The notes under the pieces are model-generated. The model was not told where the DNA came from, did no database searches, and saw only the letters and a program-made list of their open reading frames with translations. A DNA stretch of 47,704 bases from Candidatus Binatus sp. GTDB taxonomy: Bacteria; Desulfobacterota; Binatia; Binatales; Binataceae. Where the stretch lies: positions 1 to 47,704 of the forward strand of contig NZ_JAUSKL010000036.1 in the NCBI RefSeq assembly GCF_030646925.1. Direction: 5' to 3'. The position numbers and the translations under genes are program-made. This document shows positions 1 through 8,548 of the stretch, in pieces; the stretch's first letter is position 1; each line of letters starts with the position of its first letter.

Positions 1-1
1 G

Positions 2-724
2 CTCCGCGAGCGCGAAGCGAACTTGTCCGAGGTCGAGACCGACGCGCGTGCGGCGGCAAAGCTCGCGCGCGAACGCGCGGAGAACGACCGCAAGCGGCTC
101 CGCGCTGAGACCGCGGAGATGGTCGAGGATTTTCGGCGCGAAAGCGCGACCATCTTGGAGGAACTGAAGCAGCGCTCGAAATCGCGCGCCGACGTGAAGG
201 AGTTCATCACCGAGACCGCGGCGCGGCTCGAGCGGCTGGCGCCGTCGCCATCGCCCGCGCCCGAATCAACTGCGCCGCTCAAGGTTGGCGACAGCGTCGA
301 GGTCGGCGACATCCGCGGCGAACTGACACTGCTCGAAGCGAACCGCGCGGTGATCAGCCGCGGCGGTTTGCGGATCGAAGTTTCGCCTGAGCGGCTCAGG
401 CGCGCCGCCCCGGCTCGGAGCGAAGAGCGCGCGCCGCGCGAACGGACGCCCGCGATCAGTTTCAGCAGCGACGCCAGTGAGCGCAGCGAACTGAATCTGA
501 TCGGGATGCGCACCAGCGACGCGCTCCGCAAGCTCGAGGACTTCCTCGATCAGGCGTTCCTTACGAATCGCGCCGAAGTCCGAATCGTGCACGGAATCGG
601 CTCGGGCGCGCTTCGAAAGGCCGTCGCCGAATATCTCGATACGTCGCCATATTGCTCGTCGTTTCGGCAAGCCGAGCCTCATCAGGGCGGCGCCGGCGCC
701 ACGATCGTGCAGATGAACCTGTAG
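2..724 (+). CDS. mutS2: Endonuclease MutS2, C-terminal part (cut by window start)
   Basis: The reading frame is open from the first bases of the window, so only the C-terminal ~240 residues are present. The visible part starts in the charged, Arg/Glu-rich coiled coil typical of the MutS2 clamp region. A KOW-like beta segment follows (around KVGDSVEVGDIRGELTLLEA), then a C-terminal Smr nuclease domain containing LNLIGMRTSDAL and VRIVHGIGSGALRKAV. In the family, MutS2 acts on branched DNA or on collided ribosomes, and Smr is the nuclease module. The family is about 780-800 residues, so roughly 550 residues lie outside the window. The ATPase domain is not visible. Confidence 0.9.
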   Translation, partial: LREREANLSEVETDARAAAKLARERAENDRKRLRAETAEMVEDFRRESATILEELKQRSKSRADVKEFITETAARLERLAPSPSPAPESTAPLKVGDSVEVGDIRGELTLLEANRAVISRGGLRIEVSPERLRRAAPARSEERAPRERTPAISFSSDASERSELNLIGMRTSDALRKLEDFLDQAFLTNRAEVRIVHGIGSGALRKAVAEYLDTSPYCSSFRQAEPHQGGAGATIVQMNL

Positions 725-766
725 CCTGCAGCAACTCGCTGATGCAGACTTGCAGTCGCGGATATC

Positions 767-1066
767 ATGAAGAAAGAATTTGCGCCGGTTACACCCGGCG
801 AGATGCTGAAGGAGGAATTTCTGGCCGAATACGGCCTGTCGCAGAACCAGCTCGCGAAGGCAATCGGCATTTCTCCAAACCGGATTGCTGAGATCGTGCA
901 CAACCGTCGCCGGATTACCGCTGATACGGCGCTGCGTCTCAGCTTGTATTTCGGCAACAGCCCGGAATTCTGGCTGAATCTCCAGACCCACTACGATCTC
1001 AAGATGGCGCGCAAGAATCTCGCGCCCGCGGCGGCAGCGCGGATCAAAGCACAGCGGGCAGCCTGA
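767..1066 (+). CDS. higA: HigA/VapI-type HTH antitoxin-like regulator, apparently orphan
   Basis: A 99-residue XRE-type helix-turn-helix protein with the layout of HigA antitoxins: N-terminal TPGEMLKEEFL, an HTH around LSQNQLAKAIGISPNRIAEI, then TADTALRLSLYFGNSPEFWLNLQ. HigA proteins bind HigB mRNase toxins and repress their own promoter. A higB toxin normally lies directly upstream, but only 42 bp separate this gene from mutS2 and no toxin frame is present downstream, so it looks solitary. It could be a remnant antitoxin, an anti-addiction gene, or a plain regulator. The family call is firm; the role is not. Confidence 0.85.
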   Translation: MKKEFAPVTPGEMLKEEFLAEYGLSQNQLAKAIGISPNRIAEIVHNRRRITADTALRLSLYFGNSPEFWLNLQTHYDLKMARKNLAPAAAARIKAQRAA

Positions 1067-1109
1067 GGACTGATCTGGCCGAATCAGTTCGCGACGTCCG
1101 CAGCGCTGA

Positions 1110-4100
1110 TCAGAACAGCTTCTGCAACTGATCGAGCGGGTTCGGCGGATTCTGCGGCTTTTGCTGCTGCCGATTGCGACCGCCACCGCCCTTGCGACCA
1201 GCGCCCGACGGAGGCGGCTGCCCCGCGTATCCGCCATACGGATCGCTCGGGGGCGTGCTGGCGTTCGATCCTGCCGGTGGCGCGCCCGCATAGCCCGGAT
1301 TGCTGTTCGGGCTCGCACCCGGAGCATAGCCCGGCGCGCCGCCGGGATTGCTCGTCCCCGATGTGTCGCTGGGCATTCCAAGCAAGCCGCCGATTGCTCC
1401 CGGCAATCCCTTCTTGCCGAATAAGCCGCCCGACGGCGCGGCCGGCGCAGGAGCACTGCCGTACGGTCCCGTCATCGGTGCACTTCCCATCGGCGCGCCG
1501 CCGGTACTGCCGCCCGACGTATCGCCCGATCCGCCGCCGAGCAATCCGCCTATCAGTCCGCCGGCCGCTCCTCCCGGCATGCCCTTCTTGCCGAGCACTT
1601 TGCCGAGATACTTCTCGCCCTGGTTCTGCGCTTCATGCATCGCGGCGCGCTGCGCGAGTTCGGACACGTTGGGCAGCACCGACGGCTTGGGCAACTGGCC
1701 GCTAATCTGCACCGGGAAATCGACCTGTCCCTGGGTGTTCACGATATACGCGACGTTTTTATTCTGTTGCACCAGTTCGCGGCTGAACGGCTGCGAGAGC
1801 ACCATCCGCACCGCGAGATCGATATTGCGATCGAGGTCGAACCAGCCGTCGCCGAGCAGATTGTAATCGACCGTCTGCACCTTGATATCGTGCGAGGTAA
1901 TTCGCGGACCGGCGAGCACGTAGCTGAGGCTCGCATTCTGGATGTCCGTGTTCGGGTTGTTGAACAATTCCGGATGACGTTGGATCACGCCGAGCGGCAC
2001 CAGGTTGCCGACCACCGGCAGGTTCGTCAGCTTCTGCAGCGATTCGCCGCCGATATTGACGCCGATCAGTTTGCCGTTGACGACGTTGAGGCGCCCGTCG
2101 CCTTTGAACGTCGGCTTCATCTGATCGAATGGACCCGCCACCGCGGCGACATTCATGTTGCCGGTGAGCGTCCCGCGCACAATTCCCGCCGACTTCGATT
2201 TTTGCGCCGCGAGCATCTGCTGCAAATCGAGGTTCGTAAAATTCATCGCCGCTGAAAACGGCGCCGACGGCCCGAGCCGCGTCTCGCCGGTCGCCGATAT
2301 GTCGCCCGCGAATGCCTTCAGCCTGAGCGATTGCAGGCGCGCGCTCCCGTTGTTGGCAACCGCGACCATGTCGAGATTCTGGAACGGCACGTCGGCCAAA
2401 TTGCCGTCGAGGATCGACACTTTCGCGTCGCCGCGCAGCGTCTGCATCATGCGATCGCCGCTGGTGGCCGCGATTTTCGCCGAGCCGGTCATCATCCCGC
2501 GCGCAGTCTCGGCCATCTTGGATTTTTGCGCCGCGAGAATTTGCTGCAGATTGACATTCGAAAAGTTGACCGTCGCGGAAAACGGCGACGCCGTATCGAG
2601 AATCGCCTCGGCCGTCGCAGCAACGTTGCCGGAGAACGCCTTGACGTTGAGCGATTGCACGCGCGCGCGCTTGCCGTCGAGCGACGCGTTGAGGTTCAAA
2701 TTCTCGTACGCCACGCCCGAAAGATCGCCCGACGCCGACGTGACCTTGGAGTTCACCGAAAGTCCGCCGGGTTGCATCGCGACTCCGCCCGTCGCAGCGA
2801 GTTGATTCACCTGGTCCTCGGGCGGACGCGTCGGCACGAAATCCGCCAGATGAATCGATCCCGCGGTGAGATCGAAATTCGCGAGCAGCGGTTGAAGCTG
2901 CACGACGTGCGATTTGAGCGTCCCGTGCGCCGGCCCGAGGTTGAACGTCATCGGGCCAACGTCGGCGCTATTGCCCGCCAGCCGGATATTGCCGTTGAGT
3001 TTGCTGAGCGCCGGAAGTTTCGCGTCGGGCTGCGCGGCCGAAACGTCGGTCAGCGACACCGTGCCTTTGGCCGACGGCTTGCTGCCGATCATCGTGACGT
3101 CGGAATGAATCTCGGCCTTGCCGCCGAGATTGTATTTCGCGAGCACCGCCACCTGCTTGGCGATCGCGGGCTCCTCTTTGGGAAGCGCGGCGAGATCGAA
3201 GCTGTTGGTATCGATACGCGCCGACATCTGCCCGCCGCCGACGCGAATCCGGGTCGCCTTGAGATTGAGATCGCCGACCGCGAGCGTCACGTTGCCGTTT
3301 ACCGCGGGTTTGCCGTCCGCCAGCGCGACATCGGCGTGAATTTCGGTTTTGCCGCGCGGATCGTACTTCGCGAGATCGGGAATCATCTTCGCGAGCGCCG
3401 TCAGATCGAAATTATTGGTATCGATGCGCGCGGAAGTACTGCCGCCGCCAACCTTGATATTCGTCGCCTTCAAATCGAGGTCGCCGAGCGAAACGTTGGC
3501 GACTTTCACATCGATCGCCGAGCCAATCCGCGAACCTTCCGCATCGACCTTGAGCTTGATATCGGCGGGCTTGTTGAACGTGTTGCCGAACGTGATCTTC
3601 TCGTCGCTCAAATCGCTCGAGACCACGAATTTGAGCGATTCGATCGTGCCGTCGGCCTGCGCCTCCGCGCTGATCGGCTGAGGGATGACGAGTTTCGGCG
3701 GAATCGATTTCGCGATCAGCTGGATGGCGCGCAACTGGCTCAGCAGGATCGGTCCGACTTTGGCTTTCACCGAAAATGGAATCGCCGACACGTCCATCAC
3801 GCCGTTCTTCATCAGCGGGCCGAGCGTGCTGTCGATATCGAGATTCTGCTTGTCGGCAAACGCGGCCATCGTGAGCGCGACCGTGAACGGCGCGTTGAAG
3901 CCAAAATCCTTCACGCTCAGATCGATCGCGTTCAGCATCGCGGATTGCTTCGCGCCTTCCTGCTGATAAATCAGCGTGCCGTCGCGAATCGAGAAATTCT
4001 TCACGAACAGCGAGCCGAGCGGCGACGGCTTGGCGCGGAGCCGCTTTTCCTTCTCCGCGGCCTCGCGCGCGGCGTCGCCACCCTCGGGCTTCTTGCCGAC

Positions 4101-4496
4101 CGTCGATACGTTCAGCCGCCCGTCCTGCATCTGGATGATTCGAATCACCGGCTTTTCGAGCGAAACTTCGTCCACCTCGATCCGGCGCGCGAGCAGGGGG
4201 GCAAGTTGCAGCTTGGCGTAAACGTCGCTCGCCTCGACGAACGGCATCTGCGCGAGCGTCGGGTCGTCGCCAATTTTGACGTTCTTCAAATCGGCGGTGA
4301 TGCCCCATCCGAGCGACACCGTGATGTCGCTGGCCTGCACCTCGCGGCCGAGCGCGAGACTCACGCGATCGAGCAGGCCCTGCTTGTGGCCCGCGATGAT
4401 CGAATTCAGGTTGGTCGCCGCGTAGAACAGCACGCCCGCGGCCACGATCACGATCGTTCCGAGAACAGCGGCTGAGATTATCACGATACGGCGCAT
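1110..4496 (-). CDS. AsmA-family envelope protein, 1128 aa
   Basis: Start chosen at the ATG at 4494-4496, which has a GAGAGGGGG ribosome site just upstream; a longer frame to 4652 adds 52 Arg-rich residues without membrane logic. The N-terminus (MRRIVIISAAVLGTIVIVAAG) is one transmembrane anchor, followed by the AsmA signature region and a long beta-rich body. AsmA/TamB-like proteins bridge the periplasm and help deliver phospholipid to the outer membrane. Two sets of internal repeats are visible: VGGGSTSARIDTNNFDL versus VGGGQMSARIDTNSFDL (period ~75 aa) and NLQQILAAQKSK versus NLQQMLAAQKSK (period ~108 aa). The last ~150 residues are Gly/Pro/Ser/Ala-rich and low in complexity, ending in a basic Gln/Asn-rich tail, an unusual extension for the family. 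Confidence 0.85.
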   Translation of the reverse strand: MRRIVIISAAVLGTIVIVAAGVLFYAATNLNSIIAGHKQGLLDRVSLALGREVQASDITVSLGWGITADLKNVKIGDDPTLAQMPFVEASDVYAKLQLAPLLARRIEVDEVSLEKPVIRIIQMQDGRLNVSTVGKKPEGGDAAREAAEKEKRLRAKPSPLGSLFVKNFSIRDGTLIYQQEGAKQSAMLNAIDLSVKDFGFNAPFTVALTMAAFADKQNLDIDSTLGPLMKNGVMDVSAIPFSVKAKVGPILLSQLRAIQLIAKSIPPKLVIPQPISAEAQADGTIESLKFVVSSDLSDEKITFGNTFNKPADIKLKVDAEGSRIGSAIDVKVANVSLGDLDLKATNIKVGGGSTSARIDTNNFDLTALAKMIPDLAKYDPRGKTEIHADVALADGKPAVNGNVTLAVGDLNLKATRIRVGGGQMSARIDTNSFDLAALPKEEPAIAKQVAVLAKYNLGGKAEIHSDVTMIGSKPSAKGTVSLTDVSAAQPDAKLPALSKLNGNIRLAGNSADVGPMTFNLGPAHGTLKSHVVQLQPLLANFDLTAGSIHLADFVPTRPPEDQVNQLAATGGVAMQPGGLSVNSKVTSASGDLSGVAYENLNLNASLDGKRARVQSLNVKAFSGNVAATAEAILDTASPFSATVNFSNVNLQQILAAQKSKMAETARGMMTGSAKIAATSGDRMMQTLRGDAKVSILDGNLADVPFQNLDMVAVANNGSARLQSLRLKAFAGDISATGETRLGPSAPFSAAMNFTNLDLQQMLAAQKSKSAGIVRGTLTGNMNVAAVAGPFDQMKPTFKGDGRLNVVNGKLIGVNIGGESLQKLTNLPVVGNLVPLGVIQRHPELFNNPNTDIQNASLSYVLAGPRITSHDIKVQTVDYNLLGDGWFDLDRNIDLAVRMVLSQPFSRELVQQNKNVAYIVNTQGQVDFPVQISGQLPKPSVLPNVSELAQRAAMHEAQNQGEKYLGKVLGKKGMPGGAAGGLIGGLLGGGSGDTSGGSTGGAPMGSAPMTGPYGSAPAPAAPSGGLFGKKGLPGAIGGLLGMPSDTSGTSNPGGAPGYAPGASPNSNPGYAGAPPAGSNASTPPSDPYGGYAGQPPPSGAGRKGGGGRNRQQQKPQNPPNPLDQLQKLF

Positions 4497-4668
4497 GGTC
4501 GGCCCCCTCTCGGATCTCGAGATACGGCAGCCAAGTCTAATCGATGCGCGCTCGCCGCACCAAGTAAAACGCCGATGCGGTCGCTCGCGATAGCGTGATT
4601 TGAACCATCCTCGTGCTTCAGCGTAAGCTGGTGGCCTCTCGCTCAGGTTCACGGATCCGGACTTTCAG

Positions 4669-5484
4669 ATGGCCAAGAAGCGAAAGCATGCGCCGGCGAA
4701 ACCCGCAGCCGCCAAAGCCGCGGCGCCCAAACCGATCTTCGCGTCGCCGTTCAAGGATCTCAAAAAGATGCTCGCGGAGCGCAAGCTGAGCCAGCCTGCG
4801 CCCGGGATCGCCGCGAACAAAACGCCGCTTCAGGCGCCTGCTCAAGCGACGGCCGCGAAAATCGCGACGACCTCGATCGCCGCGGCGAGTGCGATCACCG
4901 CGGAACTCGACGACGACGCGATCCTGAAGCAGGCGCTCGAAGGAGTGCGGCCGCTCAACGGTTCGCGCCGCGCAAGGATGCCGGTCGAGCCGCCGGTCGG
5001 TCACACGATCGTCGATGAAGACGCGGAAGTAATCGCGCAACTGTCGGATTTGGTCTCAGGCCAGGCGCCGTTCGATATCAGCGAGACCGAGGAATACGTC
5101 GAGGGGCGGCGCGTCGGCCTCGATCCGCGCCTGGTGTCGCAACTGCGGCGCGGCGAGTTCGCGGTCCAGGATCATTTCGATTTGCACGGGATGATCCAGC
5201 CCGATGCGAAAGAATCGCTGAAGGATTTCATCCTGAGGTCGGTTCGCAAAGGCCTGCGCACCGTGCTGGTCGTGCATGGGCGCGGGCTCGGATCTCCGGG
5301 CGGACGAGCGGTGCTGAAACACGCGTGCGCCGGATGGCTGTCTCACGGCTCGATCGGAGGACACGTGCTGGCGTTCACCAGCGCGCGTCCCGCCGACGGC
5401 GGGGCGGGCGCAATGTACGTATTGCTGCGGCGCGAGCGCCGCCGCGAACCCTTCGACATCCTGCAGGGCGCGAAACGCAGCTAA
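4669..5484 (+). CDS. Stand-alone Smr-domain protein
   Basis: A 271-residue protein. The first ~100 residues are Lys/Ala/Pro-rich and probably disordered (MAKKRKHAPAKPAAAKAAAP). The C-terminal half is a complete Smr domain with FDLHGM, VLVVHGRGLGSPGG and the closing DGGAGAMYVLLRR. It matches the YdaL/SmrA-type group of proteobacterial Smr proteins, putative endonucleases. It is divergent from the AsmA gene and shares a 172-bp promoter gap with it. A second Smr domain, that of MutS2, lies 4 kb upstream. Nuclease activity is inferred from the family only. Confidence 0.88.
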   Translation: MAKKRKHAPAKPAAAKAAAPKPIFASPFKDLKKMLAERKLSQPAPGIAANKTPLQAPAQATAAKIATTSIAAASAITAELDDDAILKQALEGVRPLNGSRRARMPVEPPVGHTIVDEDAEVIAQLSDLVSGQAPFDISETEEYVEGRRVGLDPRLVSQLRRGEFAVQDHFDLHGMIQPDAKESLKDFILRSVRKGLRTVLVVHGRGLGSPGGRAVLKHACAGWLSHGSIGGHVLAFTSARPADGGAGAMYVLLRRERRREPFDILQGAKRS

Positions 5485-5663
5485 CGTTTCGCGCTGTCAC
5501 TGATTAGCGGCGTACGGTCTACGGATAGTGACCGAAGTCGGCGTCATTGAAATTTCGAGATACCGACGCACGCCGACTGCCAACCTATCACGTCATCAGA
5601 CTTGTCAGCCGCAATTCGAATAAACTGAGAGATGATATAATTAGTTGCTAGGAGGGGAGCAGG

Positions 5664-6620
5664 ATGTCCGTTCAGGATCTGTTTTCGAGGCGGAAGCGAC
5701 GTGCTGAACAAGCCGGGCAACCCGAAGTTTATCAGTATGACGCCCTACCGAACCCTCTCCGCATCCAGATAATCCACATTTGGCGCGCAGCAATTGGCCG
5801 CTATGCGAATCCTGATCCGTACGGTTGGCAGCCCGATCCGCCCAATAGCAATGATCTGTGGCACGAGATCGAATCCGTGTTGTCAAAAGAAAAAGGCGTA
5901 TTTCGGTTGGCGACCGGCGATAACTCTCTGGCGCGTTGTTCTAACTACTTGCTGGATGCACCGATCGAGGACGCATTAGATGTCATCGAATTGACGTTCC
6001 GAATCATTTGGAATTTCGCGAACTTAGATGACTATAAATGGCAATCCGAGGTGAGAAGTAGAGGTCTGAAGCAAGCTCCAGATGACGCCATTTCTGAACT
6101 GAATTATCGGTTTCGGGAGGCTCAACTCGGCTACCAGTTTGATAGCGGAAATATAATTCGAGTTGATAGTCAGTACTTACATAGCGAAGCTGTCAAGCCC
6201 GCACTTTCCCTGTTAGCTGATCCTCGATTCAAGGGACCACGTGAAGAGTTTCTGCACGCTCACGAATTGTACAGGACTGCCGGCAAGGACGAGCATCAAA
6301 AGCGCGAGGATGCCATTACGGGGTCGCTCAAAGCGTTCGAGAGCACCCTCAAAGTGATATGCGGCCTGAAGAAATGGCATTGCCCCGCGAATGCTACGGC
6401 CGCCCCTTTGATCAAGACCGTAATCGACAATGGTCTAATACCCCCGTTCTTGCAGACCTCAATGGAAGGGCTGGCAACCTTAAGGAATAAAATTGCCGCG
6501 CATGGTCGAGGCGAGCAGATGCGACAGGTCCCCTCGCACCTAGTCGCGTATGCCCTACATCTCGCGGCATCGAACATCGTCATGCTGGTCGAGGCTTTCA
6601 ATGGCGTGGGGCGTGTTTAA
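5664..6620 (+). CDS. AbiJ-NTD4/HEPN-type putative abortive-infection protein
   Basis: A 318-residue protein with a strong ribosome site (AGGAGGGG) before the ATG. The N-terminus (VQDLFSRRKRRAE) and the Trp-rich segment around residues 35-70 resemble the AbiJ N-terminal domain 4/STM4504-CBY_0614 family, recalled from memory. The C-terminal ~110 residues are helical and contain R274-N275-x4-H280 (LRNKIAAHG), the RNx4H signature of HEPN ribonucleases in toxins and anti-phage proteins. The gene is clearly less GC-rich than mutS2 and smr on its left and the atp genes on its right, which suggests transfer. It stands alone between a 179-bp gap and a terminator. The defence role is inferred. Confidence 0.6.
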   Translation: MSVQDLFSRRKRRAEQAGQPEVYQYDALPNPLRIQIIHIWRAAIGRYANPDPYGWQPDPPNSNDLWHEIESVLSKEKGVFRLATGDNSLARCSNYLLDAPIEDALDVIELTFRIIWNFANLDDYKWQSEVRSRGLKQAPDDAISELNYRFREAQLGYQFDSGNIIRVDSQYLHSEAVKPALSLLADPRFKGPREEFLHAHELYRTAGKDEHQKREDAITGSLKAFESTLKVICGLKKWHCPANATAAPLIKTVIDNGLIPPFLQTSMEGLATLRNKIAAHGRGEQMRQVPSHLVAYALHLAASNIVMLVEAFNGVGRV

Positions 6621-6666
6621 AGTCGTTCCACCGAGTACTTTTCACCGAATTCGCACAAAATGAGAA

Positions 6667-6690
6667 ACGGGGCTCCGCGAGGAGCCCCGT
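6667..6690. terminator. Rho-independent terminator of the atp operon
   Basis: A perfect 10-bp stem, ACGGGGCTCC / GGAGCCCCGT, with a 4-base loop. Read on the minus strand it is followed by TTTCTCATTTTG, a U-rich run, so it fits the end of the hemL-atp transcript 35 bp downstream of atpE. It can also stop transcription arriving from the HEPN-like gene. Confidence 0.8.
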
Positions 6691-6724
6691 CGTTGCGAAA
6701 TGATCGCTAAACCTTCTTCCTCGA

Positions 6725-7060
6725 CTAGATCTTCGCCTGCAGCAAAAATCCGATCACCAATGCGTACAGCGTCAGCGCTTCGATGAAGGCGAGACCGAGC
6801 AGCATCGGCGTGAAGATTTGACCCGCCGCGTTGGGATTGCGCCCGATCGATTCCATCGCCGATGCCGCCATCCGTCCCTGGCCGAGCGCGCTGCCGAATG
6901 CCGCGATACCCACGCCGAGGTTCGCCGCGAGCGCGATCAAGCCCGCGCGCAGCGGTGCGCCATTGCCGGCCGCGACGTCATCCGCCGCCATCGCGAGCAG
7001 CGGCGACGCGAGAATCGCCATCGACGCCATCGTCAGAACCGTACCTAACCGTCGAACCAT
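6725..7060 (-). CDS. atpE: ATP synthase F0 subunit c
   Basis: The start at 7058-7060 follows AGGAGGAAC; a longer frame to 7129 lacks a ribosome site. The 111-residue product has an N-terminal extension resembling a signal peptide or extra membrane segment (to about LLAMAADD). Helix 1 is rich in Gly/Ala, the polar loop is R74-N75-P76, and helix 2 carries the ion-binding Glu94 in LAFIEALTLYALV. No Ser/Thr follows Glu94 directly, which favours protons over sodium; this is inference. It forms the rotor ring of F0 in the inner membrane. It is the last gene of the minus-strand operon. Confidence 0.95.
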   Translation of the reverse strand: MVRRLGTVLTMASMAILASPLLAMAADDVAAGNGAPLRAGLIALAANLGVGIAAFGSALGQGRMAASAMESIGRNPNAAGQIFTPMLLGLAFIEALTLYALVIGFLLQAKI

Positions 7061-7195
7061 TTCCGTTCCTCCTGGTTTGCGCGCGCCTTCGAGTGCGTTA
7101 CCCGCCGCATCTCTTTCCTCTACCACCACCGTTCGGGACTACATCCCTGGCGCGATTTTCACATGCTGAAATTTAATTCAGAAAATTTGTTTCGT

Positions 7196-7891
7196 TTAAT
7201 GTTCGTGGCTGACGGCGAGCCGCACGTATGACATCGCAAGGATCATGAACACCATCGCCTGGATGATGCACACGATCGAGCCGAGCGTCAGAAATGCCAG
7301 CGGCACGATCACTTTGGTCAGGCCGGTGAAGATGCCGAGCACCATGTGGTCGGCGAACATGTTGGCGTAGAGACGAACGCCGAGCGAAAACGGCCGAAAC
7401 ACATTGTCGGCGATTTCGATCATGAGCATCAGCGGCGCGATCGCGATCATCGGTCCGAGGAACGTTCGCAGATAGCCGCCGACGCCCTGCGCTTTCATCC
7501 CGTGGTAGATGTAAAAAATGAAGCAGATCGTGCCGAGCGCAAAAGTCAGATCGGAATCGCCGGTCGGCGGTTCCATCCCCGGAACCAATCCAAGAAAATT
7601 CGCCAACAGGATGAACAGGAACAGGCTTCCGAAAAACGGCACGAAGCTCCGATAATGATGAAGCTGGGTGACTTCGTGGACGAAGCCGTCGGCCCACTCG
7701 ACGATGGTCTCGGAAATCGAGCGCAGACTTATCTTGTCGTCGGATAGCAGCGGATCATTCGCGGTCTCGAGCGATCGGCGCGCAAGAAAAGCGAAGATCA
7801 GCAGCACGCCCATCACCAGCCAGGCACCGACGACCACCTCGGGGATCTTGCCGCCGCCAAGTATTTCTAGAAAATTTATCGATTTCTGCAA
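7196..7891 (-). CDS. atpB: ATP synthase F0 subunit a
   Basis: A 231-residue, five- to six-helix membrane protein, the normal length for bacterial subunit a. The essential stator arginine is visible as Arg173 in PFSLGVRLYANMFADH, with Asn177 and the C-terminal QAMVFMILAMSYV also typical. Together with the c-ring it forms the proton path of F0. It lies 24 bp after atpI and 135 bp before atpE in the same orientation, so it is part of one operon. Confidence 0.97.
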   Translation of the reverse strand: MQKSINFLEILGGGKIPEVVVGAWLVMGVLLIFAFLARRSLETANDPLLSDDKISLRSISETIVEWADGFVHEVTQLHHYRSFVPFFGSLFLFILLANFLGLVPGMEPPTGDSDLTFALGTICFIFYIYHGMKAQGVGGYLRTFLGPMIAIAPLMLMIEIADNVFRPFSLGVRLYANMFADHMVLGIFTGLTKVIVPLAFLTLGSIVCIIQAMVFMILAMSYVRLAVSHEH

Positions 7892-7915
7892 ACCAGTTTC
7901 TCCGCCGCAGCGATT

Positions 7916-8314
7916 CTAGCTTGAACCGCGCAGCGAGGCACGCCCGGTTTCAATAATGGCCGCCGTCATCTGAGTCAAGACGCCGAGGGCAAAACCGAAG
8001 CCGTCGATGTGCGATCGGGTGAACAGCAGGTACACCAGTCCGACCACGATCAGCATCTTGAGCGGAATCGCGAGCACGCCGAACTTCGCCATCGTGCCGG
8101 ACACGCCGGCGCCAGCGGCCGCGAGAATGAGCCCGCCCATCAAGCTTAGAATCCACAGATTGGCGATCACGACCACGCCGCCGAGGATGCATCCGTAAGC
8201 AGCCGGCATCGAATCGAACCAGCCGAGGATCGCGGCGGTGATCGCGACCAGCAAAATGTTGGTGCGCTGAATCGCGGGAATCGTGGGGATTCGATCGCTG
8301 AGCATTATCGACAC
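7916..8314 (-). CDS. atpI: ATP synthase subunit I (AtpI-like)
   Basis: A 132-residue protein with four predicted membrane segments and the ATP-synthase-I-chain pattern: an N-terminal helix pair, a Gly-rich turn (YGCILGGVVVIANLW), then KMLIVVGLVYLLF near the end. Members help assemble the c-ring or assist Mg2+ handling. Position between the AtpZ-like gene (3 bp upstream) and atpB is the classical place for atpI. Sequence conservation in this family is low, so the call leans on topology and neighbours. Confidence 0.8.
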   Translation of the reverse strand: MSIMLSDRIPTIPAIQRTNILLVAITAAILGWFDSMPAAYGCILGGVVVIANLWILSLMGGLILAAAGAGVSGTMAKFGVLAIPLKMLIVVGLVYLLFTRSHIDGFGFALGVLTQMTAAIIETGRASLRGSS

Positions 8315-8317
8315 CGA

Positions 8318-8542
8318 TCAGTTCGGCGGGCCCGGCGGAATTTGCGTCTCCATCCTCACGATCCTCACGATGGTCACAATCGAATGGATGAATCCGAATA
8401 ACGCCAGGATGCCGGTGAACCACGGCTCGGTGTGAAAGTACACGTCGATGTAATGCCCGAAGACGCCGCCTGCGATCGGCGACATCGGAATTTCGAGCGC
8501 CATCGCAAGCGAGCGCGCGTATTTGCCGGAGATCAGCGGCAT
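8318..8542 (-). CDS. AtpZ-like F0F1-ATPase accessory protein
   Basis: A 74-residue protein with two hydrophobic segments and the AtpZ-type pattern PMSPIAGGVFGHYIDVYF...PWFTGILALFGF. AtpZ/AtpI partners are small membrane proteins found just ahead of atpB in many bacteria and are proposed to form a Ca2+/Mg2+ channel complex. The gene starts 6 bp after the hemL stop codon and ends 3 bp before atpI, so it is translated from the same message as both. Confidence 0.8.
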   Translation of the reverse strand: MPLISGKYARSLAMALEIPMSPIAGGVFGHYIDVYFHTEPWFTGILALFGFIHSIVTIVRIVRMETQIPPGPPN

Positions 8543-8548
8543 CGGCGA

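Noticed and set aside
266-1456. 396-codon open frame on the minus strand
   Set aside because: It runs across the clear mutS2 and HigA genes in antisense and is Arg/Cys-rich without domains.
2331-4475. 714-codon open frame on the plus strand
   Set aside because: It lies wholly antisense to the AsmA gene, is abnormally rich in Arg/His as GC-rich shadow frames are, and has no recognisable motif.
5602-5641. Promoter TTGTCA / TATAAT before the HEPN-like gene
   Set aside because: TATAAT at 5636-5641 is good, but the TTGTCA lies 28 bases upstream, too far for a sigma70 pair; no better -35 was found.
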